The position numbers and the translations under genes were made by a program. From NCBI GenBank assembly GCA_022791455.1, contig JAAVZC010000014.1, positions 335,119-399,118 on the forward strand: DNA of 64,000 nt, given 5' to 3'. Each line of letters opens with the position of its first letter. The stretch's first letter is position 1. The stretch is from Eggerthellaceae bacterium. GTDB taxonomy: Bacteria; Actinomycetota; Coriobacteriia; Coriobacteriales; Eggerthellaceae. Positions 40,083-49,466 of this stretch are shown piece after piece. The notes below the pieces were generated by a model that was not told the origin of the DNA, did not search any database, and saw only the letters and a list, made by a program, of their open reading frames with translations.

Positions 40083-42587
40083 TTATGCCTCCTCGTATTT
40101 TTCAATCTCGACCAAGCAATCGCTATAACACTGGTTGGGAACTACGGGCACCATGGCCGGCGACAGAAGATCACAGTAGTGGCCCTCAACGAACTGATCC
40201 TCTTGCCATCCGTGCGGAATGTTGACCATGCCAGGTCGGCAACCAGGATTGACCACGGCCTTTAGCACGCAGTAGCCTCGATCGTTGAACACCCTGACCA
40301 GATCACCAGTTTCAATATCACGATCGGCGGCGTCTTGATCGTTAAGCTTCACGACAGGCTCAGGATCCATCTCACGAAGCCACGGAACGTAACCGAACTG
40401 AGTATGTGTCCTCCACTTGACATGCTCCTGCCACAAGGTCAGCGGATATTTCGCGGCAAGCTCACTTTCATGCCAGGCCTCTGAGGGGGGCTCCCAGAAA
40501 ACCATACGCTCTTTCGTCAGGTCAATCTCTTCGCCCCACGGCGTGTCTCCATACAAACCGGTATCTGGCGTTTCGAAATAGAATTGCGCGCGGCCAGTTG
40601 GAGTGGGATACACGTCTCCCTCGCCGTGAATGTAGTGATCCGTGTAGTACTCCATCTTAATGGCCTTGTCCTGCTGGATCTTGTTCCAGTTTTCCTCACC
40701 AAGGTTGTCGCGCAGGTACTCTTCCTGGGTGCGGTTGAAGAACTCGCCCAAACCCATACGCTCGGCCAGAAGATTTCCTATCTCGAGATCCGTTTTCGCT
40801 TCGAACAACGGGTCGATTGCCTTCTCCTGTAGAAGCGTATACGGATAAACCGTGCGATTGTGCACATCGGTCAGCTCGGGAAAATCCGGGACGGGGAGAA
40901 CGATGTCCGCATAGCGCGCCGTATCCGTCATATACATATCGGCCACCACCACAAGGTCCAGCGCGTCAAAAGCCTCAAGCTTAGCCTTGCGGTCGCACAT
41001 CGTTCCTAGGTAATTGGATTTGAAAACATACAGGCTCTTAATCGGAGTATCGAAACCCGCATATGTCCCCGTCAAAACCGCCTCTGGGAATTTATTGGAA
41101 GGAATGGTGCAGTCGGCTCCTCCCATGAACTTACCCGCCATTGCCGCCTGGGTCATTGTTCCCACAAGATCGTTAACGTAGTTATACATATCACCGGGAC
41201 GAATAAAGCCGCAGGAGGCCCCCGACTTGCCAAGATTACCCGTGAGCATAGCCAAGGTAGCCATTCCGTGATACGCAGTATGCCCGTTGGTGTAATGATT
41301 GAAGCCCAGACCTTCGAAAATCCAGCTCGGAGTATTCTTGGAATAGACCTCCGTTACTTGCTCGATGAGCTCCACTGGCACATCGCATATCTCGGCTGCG
41401 CGCTCGGGGGTGTATGGCGCAATGCGCTCCAAGAGCAATTCGTACGCTGGACGAACCTTGATTCCCTCGACTTCGTGCTCACCCGTAATGGCTGGGTCGA
41501 CAACTTGGTTAAGCGCTCCGTAAGAGTTAGCAGCCGAATCCCATACCAGAATATCGCCTTTGGGAACCGCAGCAGCTGCTGCGGCGCCCCCTTGCGCCAT
41601 TGCCGCTTCAATCGCTGCAGCAACCGCAGCTGCAGCTTCAGGATCAACGTCGGTATTCCGAAGATATGTTCCGTCTTCTTTCACGAGACAGGGTGCAACG
41701 GTCGCTCTCTTGAGGAACTCAACATCCTCCCACCCGTTTTCCAAGACAACGTTCATCATGGCCATCGCAAGCGCGGCATCAGTGCCGGGACGAATAGGAA
41801 CGAAAATGTCGGACTTGCCCGCCGAAGCGGTGTAGTTGGGGTCGATGCAGATGAGCTTAGCTCCGTTTTGCTGCGCATCTGCAACACAATGCCACATTTG
41901 AATCTGGCTCTCCGTCATGTTGCAGCCCCACAGCACAATCGTCTTCGCGTTCGGAATGTCAGTTATGTCATTTGCGCTATTTTGCATTACGTTATAGCCG
42001 AGCGTGTCTTTCGTCCCCTTGAACATAGCTGCATCGACATCGGAGCTAACAGACACCGCCCCTATCAGGGAAAACAGCATACCGAGATTATTGATGCTCA
42101 TACCCGTATTACCCGCCGTGGAGGTCTGAGCTATGCAATTCTTTCCGTACTGCTCCTTTAAAGATTTCCAAGTGTCCGCGATTGTGTCTAAAGCCTCATC
42201 CCAGCTGATTCGCTCCCATTGATCCGATCCCCGCTCGCCCACACGCTTCATGGGGTACTTCAGGCGATCCTTGTTGTAGACGCGTTGGCTTAGCGACAGC
42301 CCTTTAGGGCAAATTCGATTGTACGCAGGGTCAGGAAACTCGCGAGCAGTTACTCGCGTAATCAGCCCGTCTCGCACGTGGAAGTCCACCGCGCATCCCT
42401 GGAAACAGTTCCCGCGGCAAACTCCTGCAAAAACGCTCTCGCCCTCGTTAACCTGGCGCTCTCCAGCAGCCAGCGCCACCGCGCCCGAGAGGCCTCCCGC
42501 AACAGCAGTGGCGCCGGCCACGGCTGCGGTGGTTTTCAGGAAACCGCGACGCGTCAAGTTGCCTTGATTGCTTGTCTTTTCCGTCAT
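40083..42587 (-). CDS. Molybdopterin oxidoreductase, DMSO-reductase type, Tat-exported
   Basis: 834 residues from MTEKTSNQGNLTRRGFLKTT (AGGAGG). Twin-arginine motif TRRGFLK at 11-17. Fe-S cysteines are CRGNCFQGC...C (CPKG). MopB motifs YPMKRVG, WGCNMTESQ and PIRPGTDAALAMAM. A molybdenum ligand residue is not clearly assignable. An odd Ala-rich insert (PEAAAAVAAAIEAAMAQGG...) sits near residues 300-330. Probably an anaerobic respiratory reductase for a sulfoxide, N-oxide or similar. This enzyme has a membrane anchor gene, unlike the 21-24 kb operon. Confidence 0.88.
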   Translation of the reverse strand: MTEKTSNQGNLTRRGFLKTTAAVAGATAVAGGLSGAVALAAGERQVNEGESVFAGVCRGNCFQGCAVDFHVRDGLITRVTAREFPDPAYNRICPKGLSLSQRVYNKDRLKYPMKRVGERGSDQWERISWDEALDTIADTWKSLKEQYGKNCIAQTSTAGNTGMSINNLGMLFSLIGAVSVSSDVDAAMFKGTKDTLGYNVMQNSANDITDIPNAKTIVLWGCNMTESQIQMWHCVADAQQNGAKLICIDPNYTASAGKSDIFVPIRPGTDAALAMAMMNVVLENGWEDVEFLKRATVAPCLVKEDGTYLRNTDVDPEAAAAVAAAIEAAMAQGGAAAAAAVPKGDILVWDSAANSYGALNQVVDPAITGEHEVEGIKVRPAYELLLERIAPYTPERAAEICDVPVELIEQVTEVYSKNTPSWIFEGLGFNHYTNGHTAYHGMATLAMLTGNLGKSGASCGFIRPGDMYNYVNDLVGTMTQAAMAGKFMGGADCTIPSNKFPEAVLTGTYAGFDTPIKSLYVFKSNYLGTMCDRKAKLEAFDALDLVVVADMYMTDTARYADIVLPVPDFPELTDVHNRTVYPYTLLQEKAIDPLFEAKTDLEIGNLLAERMGLGEFFNRTQEEYLRDNLGEENWNKIQQDKAIKMEYYTDHYIHGEGDVYPTPTGRAQFYFETPDTGLYGDTPWGEEIDLTKERMVFWEPPSEAWHESELAAKYPLTLWQEHVKWRTHTQFGYVPWLREMDPEPVVKLNDQDAADRDIETGDLVRVFNDRGYCVLKAVVNPGCRPGMVNIPHGWQEDQFVEGHYCDLLSPAMVPVVPNQCYSDCLVEIEKYEEA

Positions 42588-42970
42588 TTCTCCTCCTGTG
42601 AACCAAGGAGGCCCCATGGGCAGCGCGCACCACAAACCCAGCATTCGACGGTACCCGCCCGAGCCGACTTGCGTCGCATCTCAGGCGTTCGTTCGTCGCC
42701 GAATTCGTTCACGCGCTCCGATTGGATTTCAGTAAAGGGCTCGAGAAATACCGCTCAGCTTCTAAATCCCCCAACAAATTGCCAACCAGACAGGCCCCTT
42801 CAAGCCCTGCCTAAGAGCGTCCCCCAACACTATTACGGATTGGCCAATCCTGATGGCGCCCACTTTAGCAAGTTATCCTAGGACATTCAAGATATATCCT
42901 AGGATAACTTTCCCCCACAACTATTTTATTTTCAGAATAGTCGAAGCTGCCAGCCAGCCGCCGTCGTCCC
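42588..42970. other. Intergenic region upstream of the DMSO-reductase operon
   Basis: No gene. Apart from the inverted repeat at 42871-42909 nothing stands out; the operon promoter should be here. Confidence 0.5.
42871..42909. promoter_or_regulatory. Perfect 12-bp inverted repeat
   Basis: AGTTATCCTAGG, 15-bp spacer, CCTAGGATAACT. It lies between the convergent ends of the slipin gene and the operon leader. It has no T tract, so an operator seems as likely as a terminator. Confidence 0.5.
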
Positions 42971-43966
42971 CTACCCCAGCTTTGTTGCGGCTTTCACGGC
43001 GTCGGCCATGCCATCCGCATCGGCGGTGAATCCGTCGGCGAAGGCGCTGGGCAGGACCACGGTGCCGCCGGTGTCCTTCACGCTCTCGTACATCAGGTGC
43101 ATGCGGCGCACGTCGATGGCGTTCTCGTTCCCCTCGTAGGCGCGGCCGATGTCCCCCGCCATCTCGGCGATGGTCTGCTCCGCTTCCATCAAAATAATGC
43201 GCGCTTTCTTCCGCTGCTCCGCCTGCGCCTCCAGGCTCATGGCCTCCTGCAGCCCTTCCGGCACAATGATGTCGCGAATCTCCACCGACAGCACGGTGAT
43301 GCCCCATTCCGACACCTTCTCGTCCAGAATCTTCGTCAGCTCCTGGTCCAGCTGGCTGCGGCGAATGGTGATGCTGGCCACCGTCGAGCGGCCGATGGCG
43401 TCGCGCAGCGCGGTTTGCGCCGCCAGCTGCACCGCCAGGCTGTAGTTGTTGATCTCCATGCAGGCCTTTTCCGCGTCCCACACCATCCAATACAGCACGG
43501 CGTCGATGTCCAGCGGAATGAGGTCGGCGGTCAGTGTTTCTTTCGCGCCGAAGGGGATGGAGCGCGTGCGCATGTCCACGTACAGCGCGCAATGCTCCAC
43601 AATAGGCCAGGTGAACACCAGTCCCGGGCCCGAAACACGGTTCAGCTTGCCCAGCCGCAGCACCACGATGCGCTCCCATTGCTGGGCGATGTGAATGGCT
43701 GAAACCCCCAGCCAGCCAATGGCCAGCCCCAGCAGAATGCCGGGGAACTGAAGCTCGCCGGTTGCCGTCCACCACAAGCCCTGCACCAGGCAGAACAGTA
43801 CGACGAACAGCGCCGTGGAGAAGATGAGCGCGCCGGCCCGCGAGGCGGTGCGGTCGGTTTCCAGAACTTGCGAGTCCACCACCACGCCGCGGTTTGCGCG
43901 ACCGCCGGACATTGCGGCCGCCGCAGCCGCCGCCACGGCCTGGTCTTTTCTGCTGATTCTTGCCAT
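42971..43966 (-). CDS. Stomatin/slipin-type SPFH (band 7) protein
   Basis: 331 residues. Two membrane segments at about 45-90 are followed by the band-7 domain (WERIVVLRLGKLNRVSGPGLVFTWPIVEHCALYVDMRTRSIPF, ILDEKVSEWGITVLSVEIRDIIVPEGLQEAMSLEAQAEQRKKARII). A membrane microdomain scaffold by family. No NfeD partner gene is adjacent. Confidence 0.9.
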   Translation of the reverse strand: MARISRKDQAVAAAAAAAMSGGRANRGVVVDSQVLETDRTASRAGALIFSTALFVVLFCLVQGLWWTATGELQFPGILLGLAIGWLGVSAIHIAQQWERIVVLRLGKLNRVSGPGLVFTWPIVEHCALYVDMRTRSIPFGAKETLTADLIPLDIDAVLYWMVWDAEKACMEINNYSLAVQLAAQTALRDAIGRSTVASITIRRSQLDQELTKILDEKVSEWGITVLSVEIRDIIVPEGLQEAMSLEAQAEQRKKARIILMEAEQTIAEMAGDIGRAYEGNENAIDVRRMHLMYESVKDTGGTVVLPSAFADGFTADADGMADAVKAATKLG

Positions 43967-44072
43967 TGTTCCCCCTCTGTTTCGTTACGACCGAAGCCGG
44001 CTTGTGGCTGCAGCTCCGTCGACGCGCCCTCGCGCCCCCGCGCCCTCGCGTCTCGCCAGCATGTCGCCGCCG

Positions 44073-44468
44073 CTAGCTTCCGCTTCCGCGCTCCCGCTCC
44101 ATGTCGTGAATCTTCTTCTTAATGCGCTTGCTCACGTCATCGAAACCCAGCCCCATCGCCAGGCACGCTTCCACACAGTCCTCGATCAGCGTGTCCACCG
44201 ACTCCAGCTTCTGGCTCTCGTGCTCGCTGATGCTGCGCACAATGGTGCCTTTGCCGGGCTTCGATTCAATGTACCCCTCGTCGGTGAGGCTGATATAGGC
44301 CTTGTTCACCGTGTTGAAATTCATGGAAATGTCCGCCGCCAAACCGCGCACCGTGGGCAGCTTCTCGCCCGGCTTGAAGTAGCCGGACGTGATGAGGTAG
44401 GCCAGCCGATTGCGCAGCTGAAGCCACGGGGGCAAGTCGCTCTTCGCATCGAGCTCGAATAGAATCAT
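44073..44468 (-). CDS. GntR-family regulator, YtrA type
   Basis: 131 residues: winged helix (PPWLQLRNRLAYLITSGYFKPGEKLPTVRGLAADISMNFNTVNKAYISLTDEGYIESKPGKGTIV) plus a short C-terminal helical dimerisation piece, which is the YtrA subgroup. It precedes the slipin gene on the same strand and could control it. Confidence 0.9.
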   Translation of the reverse strand: MILFELDAKSDLPPWLQLRNRLAYLITSGYFKPGEKLPTVRGLAADISMNFNTVNKAYISLTDEGYIESKPGKGTIVRSISEHESQKLESVDTLIEDCVEACLAMGLGFDDVSKRIKKKIHDMERERGSGS

Positions 44469-44528
44469 GCGAACCTGCGCCCCCTTTCCTCATGTCGCGC
44501 GGCGTCGTGTGGCCATTTTCTCACAGAA

Positions 44529-45518
44529 TCACGCCGATCCGAGCGCCGCCATGACAGCAGCGGCCATATCCGGTGCCAGACCCGCGCCCACCACGCACCA
44601 GCGCAGGAAGAAACAGCTGATCAGCAGCGCGGCGGAAACGGCGAGCATGCTGCGTTGCCCTGGTCGACCACCCCAGCGGTTTACGGCGAAGGGCACCGCG
44701 AGGCCCAGCAGCACCGCCATGATCCAGAAGGCGGGGGCGAGCTGTCCGGTCAGCAGGAGCGCCGCCGATGCGCGGGCCGTCGGGCTGCCCATCAGCGCCG
44801 CCGCCAGCAGCAGTACCAGGCACACTGCTTCTGCCACCAGGGCAAACACGTCCCACCGCTTGATGCGCAGAAGGGTTGTGCGGAAGGGAAGGTCGCCGCC
44901 GGTCAGGACCACTGCGGCCATCACCAGTCCGATGCCGGCGGAGATGTCCGATGCCACGAACAGCAGCGGCACCCACAGCGTGTTCCAGAAAGGCACGGCC
45001 GGCATGGTGCACAGCAGCAAGCCCGTGTAGGTCATGACGGCGATGGCGCTGAGGGCGGCACCGATGCGCGCGGTCGCCACCAGCCACCGGGGCAGCCGCG
45101 TGGCGTCGAAGACCCAGACCGCCACGAGCACCAGGCAAAACACCAGAAGGGCCAGCAGCAGATACACGCCCACCGCAATAAACGAGAGCGTGGGCGCGAA
45201 GAGCAGCTGCAGCAGGCGGTCGGGGCGGCCCAAGTCGGCCAGCAAGCAGACCATGCCCACCAGCACCGCCACCATTCCCGCGCCATATGCAGGCCCGAAA
45301 AAGCGCTGGAATTGCGGCTGCGGAATGGCAGGCAGTCGCCAGGAAGTCGCCACGGTTCGCCAATCGAAAGCCGCAGCTCCGGGCGCACACCAATACGTTG
45401 CCGTAGCAGCGCAGCGCACATCGAAAGGAGTCAGCTGTTCCAGCACGGCGGCCACCAGCACGGCGCCGGCACCCACGCCCGCCAGGAACAAATACCAAAC
45501 AGCAAGTTCGCCGATCAC
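44529..45518 (-). CDS. NrfD-family membrane protein
   Basis: 329 residues, about nine hydrophobic segments, NrfD-like pattern (WYLFLAGVGAGAVLVAA, LLADLGRPDRLLQLL). No Fe-S or molybdo subunit is next to it, so it is an orphan quinol-linked anchor or works with a complex encoded elsewhere. Separated from the 38-42 kb operon by the slipin and GntR genes. Confidence 0.8.
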   Translation of the reverse strand: MIGELAVWYLFLAGVGAGAVLVAAVLEQLTPFDVRCAATATYWCAPGAAAFDWRTVATSWRLPAIPQPQFQRFFGPAYGAGMVAVLVGMVCLLADLGRPDRLLQLLFAPTLSFIAVGVYLLLALLVFCLVLVAVWVFDATRLPRWLVATARIGAALSAIAVMTYTGLLLCTMPAVPFWNTLWVPLLFVASDISAGIGLVMAAVVLTGGDLPFRTTLLRIKRWDVFALVAEAVCLVLLLAAALMGSPTARASAALLLTGQLAPAFWIMAVLLGLAVPFAVNRWGGRPGQRSMLAVSAALLISCFFLRWCVVGAGLAPDMAAAVMAALGSA

Positions 45519-45631
45519 AGTCGCCCCCCTTCCGCACCCCTCGCGGCCAATTGCGCTACTTTAGCACAGCCACAGCAGCTTCGCCCGCATAACCCCTCGT
45601 ATCACCCCACCGTCCCAGGGTCCTAGGGCCC

Positions 45632-45815
45632 AGGACCAAAAACCCCGCCGATCCCCACAAGCCCGTGGGGAACAAGGGGGTTTTGGATCCCGTAAGAGGT
45701 TCGCAAGCCGTTCGGGGATCGAAAATGCGGGCGTCCCCCACAGCGGCGTGGGGGACGGCGGGGTTTTCGGTCCTCGCCCCACAACGGCGTGGGGGACGGC
45801 GGGGTTTTTGGTCCT
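45632..45815. repeat. Family-C hairpin array, second locus
   Basis: Three units: 45633-45690 (GGACCAAAAACCCC ... GGGGGTTTTGGATCC), 45715-45773 and 45778-45815. The spacer AAGCCGTTCGGGGATCG matches the 36.7-kb array. Confidence 0.85.
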
Positions 45816-45842
45816 CAGGCCATCCGGCAGATGCGCCGCTGG

Positions 45843-46751
45843 CTATTTCCCCATTTTGCTGCCGAGGGTGTTCATGATTTTCTCGCTGAAAATAATGGCC
45901 AGGATAGCCACCACGGCGGCGATGGCGAAGATGACGACCGATTCCCAAATTTGGCCGTTCACCAGGCCGGACGCCGCGTAGGTGGAAAGAATCACGCCGG
46001 GAATGCGGCCCACGTTGGTGATGAGCAAAAACTTCGCCAGGGGCATTTTCGTCAGCGGGACGATGTAGGTGAACACGTCTTTGGGCATGCCGGGAATGAG
46101 GAACAGGATGAAGATGATGGTGTCGAACTTCGGCGATTCCTCGAAGGCGTTCAGCTTGTCGATGTACTTTTCGGGCACCATGGCTTGCACGAACGGCGCC
46201 CCCAGCTTGCTGACCAGGATGAACACGAAGGCGCTGGAGAAGATGCAGCCCAGCAGAATGATGAGCGCCCCCAGCCACGGGCCGTACAGCGCGCCGGCGG
46301 CAATCTGCACCGCCTCGCCGGGGATGAACGCCACCACAATTTGCAGGAATTGCAGGCCCAGCAGCATGAGCACGCCCACAAAGCCGTCGTCGCGCACTTC
46401 GTCGAGGGCTTTCTGCAGGCCGTCCGGCTCGAAGAGCATGCCAATGTAAGGCCAGATGAGCCACACGATAACGCCCATCAGCACGAAGAAGGCGATGAGG
46501 CCGACCAGCTTGAAGATGTCGGCCGTTTGCATATCGTGGCCGCGCACCTGGGTGGGCTCGTGGGCTTTTTCCTTTAGCGTCTCTACCGGGTGGAGGTCGG
46601 TGAGGGTGCGGTGCTTGCCGGTGGCGCTTTTGGACGCGGGCGTCGTGGAGCGCTTGTCGGTCGCGGCGGCCTTCTTACCGGACGCAGCGCTGCCAGCCTT
46701 GCCAGCCGCAGCCGCGGCGGCCTTCTCGCGAGGGTTGTTCGTCTTACTCAT
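45843..46751 (-). CDS. TVP38/TMEM64-family membrane protein
   Basis: 302 residues from MSKTNNPREK. About 80 residues of Lys/Ala/Ser-rich cytoplasmic tail, then the DedA/VTT-like domain with the motif FIPGEAVQIAAGALYGPWLG and FLIPGMPKDVFTYI. Members are thought to move or scramble lipids. Starts 5 bases downstream of the PRC-barrel gene's end region (they overlap by 8), so the two are coupled. Confidence 0.88.
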   Translation of the reverse strand: MSKTNNPREKAAAAAAGKAGSAASGKKAAATDKRSTTPASKSATGKHRTLTDLHPVETLKEKAHEPTQVRGHDMQTADIFKLVGLIAFFVLMGVIVWLIWPYIGMLFEPDGLQKALDEVRDDGFVGVLMLLGLQFLQIVVAFIPGEAVQIAAGALYGPWLGALIILLGCIFSSAFVFILVSKLGAPFVQAMVPEKYIDKLNAFEESPKFDTIIFILFLIPGMPKDVFTYIVPLTKMPLAKFLLITNVGRIPGVILSTYAASGLVNGQIWESVVIFAIAAVVAILAIIFSEKIMNTLGSKMGK

Positions 46752-47961
46752 GGCGGGCCTTATCATATTCTTCCTTGAAGGCGGAGAACATTCCGCCAGC
46801 CTTCTTCAAATGGCTGCCCACCGCCTTCGCCGCTCCGCCCGAGGCGCTCTTTGCCGTCGGCTTCTTGGCGGCCGGACGCGGGCGTGGCGCCTCGATGGGC
46901 GAGCCGTCCGGATGCACCGGATTGCCGTCTTCGTCCACGAACTCGATGGGGTTGCCGTCTTCGTCGACGTACTCCACTTCGTTGCCGTCTTCGTCCATGT
47001 AGACGTATTCCACCTGCTCAGCGGGCAGCGCGGCCGGCTCATCAGGCGCAGCAGCCTTGTCGTACTCTTCCTTGAAGGCCGAGAACATGCCGCTTGCCGC
47101 CTTGATCTGTCTGCCCGTGGCATAGGCGCCCTTGGTGGCCGCTTCACCTGCGGCATGGGCCGCTTCGGCCATCGGCTGCTTGGCAGATTCCCAGGCGTTC
47201 TTCGCCTTGTCCACCACCACGGCAGTCGCGGCGCCGGCGGCATCGGCCAGCCCGCCTTCCGCCTCTATCTCCTTCGCGGAATCCTTCACCAGAATGGCTC
47301 CGCGAATGATGTCTTCCTCGTCGTCCACCTCGTACTGGTTCAGCGCTGCGCCCATGCCGAAGCGGAAACCCTTAATCTCGCTCGCGGGAATGTGGCGCGT
47401 GCCCAGCAGCGCGTTGGCGGTCATGCCGCCGTCCACCACCAGCGTGAGGACCTCGCCGGTATCGCCGTTGAATTCCACCGAGCCCACCAGGCCGAAGTTG
47501 GTGCCGTCGTCGCACATGACCGGCAGGCCAATCCACAGCACGCACTCGTCCAGGTTGATGCCGAGCGCCTTGCACGCGCCCTTGTCGGTGGCGTCGTCGG
47601 CGTCGCGCACCACGATGCGGCCGTCCACAATGTCGAAGCCGTTCACGCCCACGAACATGTCCTTGCGGTGAAACATGAGCGCCACGTCCGGCCGCTTCAC
47701 CAGAAAGCCCACGCAGCGGCGGCCCTTCGGCGCGAACACGAAGTTGCGCACCTTGCCCACGCGCTTAGTGGCGTCCGGGTCCTTCTTCGAGTTCTTCGGC
47801 ATGACCACCCGCAGGCCCTGCAGCTCTTTGGTGTCGTAGACGGGCACGCCTTCCGCGGACATTTCCGGGACATAGGGCTCTTTGCGCGGAACGGCAACGA
47901 GCTCGGTGGTTTCCTCGGGCAGGTCGTCGGTGATCACTTCGGTGTCGGTGGTCTTGGCCAT
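46744..47961 (-). CDS. PRC-barrel domain protein with acidic tandem repeats
   Basis: 405 residues from MAKTTDTEVI (AAGGGGAAG site). A PRC-barrel-like N-terminal half (LRVVMPKNSKK...GKVRNFVF...GFLVKRPDVALMFHRKDMFV). Then helical segments and a duplicated motif SGMFSAFKEEYDKA / GGMFSAFKEEYDKA that flanks three repeats of the type YVDEDGNP. The repeats look like calcium- or cation-binding DxDGN loops; that is an inference. Possible role in sorting or scaffolding. Confidence 0.75.
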   Translation of the reverse strand: MAKTTDTEVITDDLPEETTELVAVPRKEPYVPEMSAEGVPVYDTKELQGLRVVMPKNSKKDPDATKRVGKVRNFVFAPKGRRCVGFLVKRPDVALMFHRKDMFVGVNGFDIVDGRIVVRDADDATDKGACKALGINLDECVLWIGLPVMCDDGTNFGLVGSVEFNGDTGEVLTLVVDGGMTANALLGTRHIPASEIKGFRFGMGAALNQYEVDDEEDIIRGAILVKDSAKEIEAEGGLADAAGAATAVVVDKAKNAWESAKQPMAEAAHAAGEAATKGAYATGRQIKAASGMFSAFKEEYDKAAAPDEPAALPAEQVEYVYMDEDGNEVEYVDEDGNPIEFVDEDGNPVHPDGSPIEAPRPRPAAKKPTAKSASGGAAKAVGSHLKKAGGMFSAFKEEYDKARHE

Positions 47962-48127
47962 TGCTTCCCCTTGCGTGTTTCTGCGATTCTGCGGCGCCGC
48001 CGGAAGGGCTGGCGCGCGCCTTAAAATCATATCGGTTCCCCGCAATGATGACGGAGGTTGCAGCCAATCCCCATAATCCTGAACGGGATGTTACAAAAAT
48101 GTACGAATGGAGGCACGGGCGGGCACG

Positions 48128-48156
48128 AAAAAGGCCGCCCCCGGAGGAGCGGCCTT
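48128..48156 (-). terminator. Terminator of the YtxH gene
   Basis: On the minus strand AAGGCCGC-N10-GCGGCCTTTTT. Confidence 0.85.
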
Positions 48157-48182
48157 ACAAGTTGCGAATTGTTGCGCGTTGC

Positions 48183-48857
48183 TTACTTGTCGGCGGCGTG
48201 ATCGGCAGCGTGCTTCGCGGCGTCGATGGCGTCGTGAGCCTTGTCGGCAGCGGCGTCGGCCACGTCGGCGGTCTTGTCGGCCACAGCGTCGGCCACGTCC
48301 TTGGCCTTTTCGGAGGCAGCATCAACAGCGCCTTCGGCCTTGTCAGCCACATCCTTGGCGGTGGCAGCAGCGGCGTCCACCACGTCGTCAGCCTTGTCGG
48401 CGGCCACCGGGATCTCGGCGTTCATGGCCGCGGCGGACTCTTCGGCGTTCTTCTGCACCTGAGCAGCAATGCGGGCGCGAGCCGCCTCAATCTTGTCACG
48501 CAGGTCATCGTTGTTGTTGCCCGCGAACACCGGCTTCACGGCAGCAGTGGCTTCCTGCACCTTCGCCTGAGCAGTCTCGGCAACGCCCTGAGCGCCGGCC
48601 GCAACTTCCTGAGCCACTTCCTGGCCCTTGGCGGAGAGGTTCTCCACAACTTCCTGGCCCTTCTCGGTGGCCTGCTTGAAGGCCTCCTGAGCCTGAGCAC
48701 CGGCTTCGGTGCCCCAGTGCTGCACGTTGGTGAAGGCGTCATTGGCCTTCTCCGCTACCATCTGGCGAGTCTCCGCGCCATTCTTCGGCGCCAAAAGCAG
48801 GGCGCCGAGCGCGCCGGCCAGACCGCCCAAAATGAAAACTGTGAATTTGTTGGCCAT
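48183..48857 (-). CDS. YtxH-like membrane-anchored helical protein
   Basis: 224 residues. A short membrane segment (FTVFILGGLAGALGALLLAPKNGAETR) is typical of YtxH. A long Ala/Lys/Asp/Glu amphipathic repeat follows (ADKAEGAVDAASEKAKDVADAVADKTADVADAAADKAHDAIDAA), like LEA or apolipoprotein helices. A stress-related coating function is known for similar repeats but unproven here. Confidence 0.8.
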   Translation of the reverse strand: MANKFTVFILGGLAGALGALLLAPKNGAETRQMVAEKANDAFTNVQHWGTEAGAQAQEAFKQATEKGQEVVENLSAKGQEVAQEVAAGAQGVAETAQAKVQEATAAVKPVFAGNNNDDLRDKIEAARARIAAQVQKNAEESAAAMNAEIPVAADKADDVVDAAAATAKDVADKAEGAVDAASEKAKDVADAVADKTADVADAAADKAHDAIDAAKHAADHAADK

Positions 48858-49006
48858 AACTGCCTCCTATATTCGAAATTACCGTCCCTTCATTATAGAC
48901 AAGTCCTCAAAATCTCAAACCGACGCCCGTATAAGTTGACGAAACGTTGGTCTCCCGGCAGCTTCCCGCTGGTACTTTCGCCGTGCAAAGCCAGCGCAGC
49001 GTTGAC

Positions 49007-49441
49007 TCAGCAACAGGCGGCGGCCAGGACGGCGAGGGCGTTGTGGAGGGCTTCGAGGGCTATGAGGTCGTCGGCGAAGCTGACTTCGATGCGGGCGCGG
49101 CGCTGCTCGCGACTGATCCAGGTGGTGGCGCCGCAGAAAAGGGGCTCCTGGACGTTGGCGGAACCGCTGGGGGGTGGGGTTTGGCGGGTTTGCTCGGTGA
49201 TGATGAGGTGCTCTAGCAGGTGGGCGATGCTAGTGTGGTTCATGACGGCGGCGAAGGTGGGGCCGACTTCGTTGACGCACGCGTGATGGGGAAGCTCGGG
49301 ATAGCGCTCGCACAAGCGCGCGATCAGCTGAGGAGTGGTGGATTCGAAGGCCGCCGCAAGCTGTACCACGAGCGTCATGCGCCCCGCCCCGAACTGTACC
49401 TTTTCGACTTTCACCGGCTCAGCGCCGACCGCGCTCTTCAT
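49007..49441 (-). CDS. Hypothetical protein
   Basis: 144 residues from MKSAVGAEPVKVEKVQFG; the frame is open further upstream inside the preceding gene but in an unnatural Arg/Pro-rich reading. Alternating strands and helices (MTLVVQLAAAFESTTPQLIARLCERYPELPHHACVN, TSIAHLLEHLIITEQT, ARIEVSFADDLIALEALHNALAVL). The HLLEHLIIxEQ stretch recalls the N-terminal part of cyanophycin-synthetase-like proteins, but the match is weak. Follows the membrane protein gene by 25 bases. Confidence 0.6.
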   Translation of the reverse strand: MKSAVGAEPVKVEKVQFGAGRMTLVVQLAAAFESTTPQLIARLCERYPELPHHACVNEVGPTFAAVMNHTSIAHLLEHLIITEQTRQTPPPSGSANVQEPLFCGATTWISREQRRARIEVSFADDLIALEALHNALAVLAAACC

Positions 49442-49466
49442 CAGTTTCGCCCGTTGCTGCGCTGGG

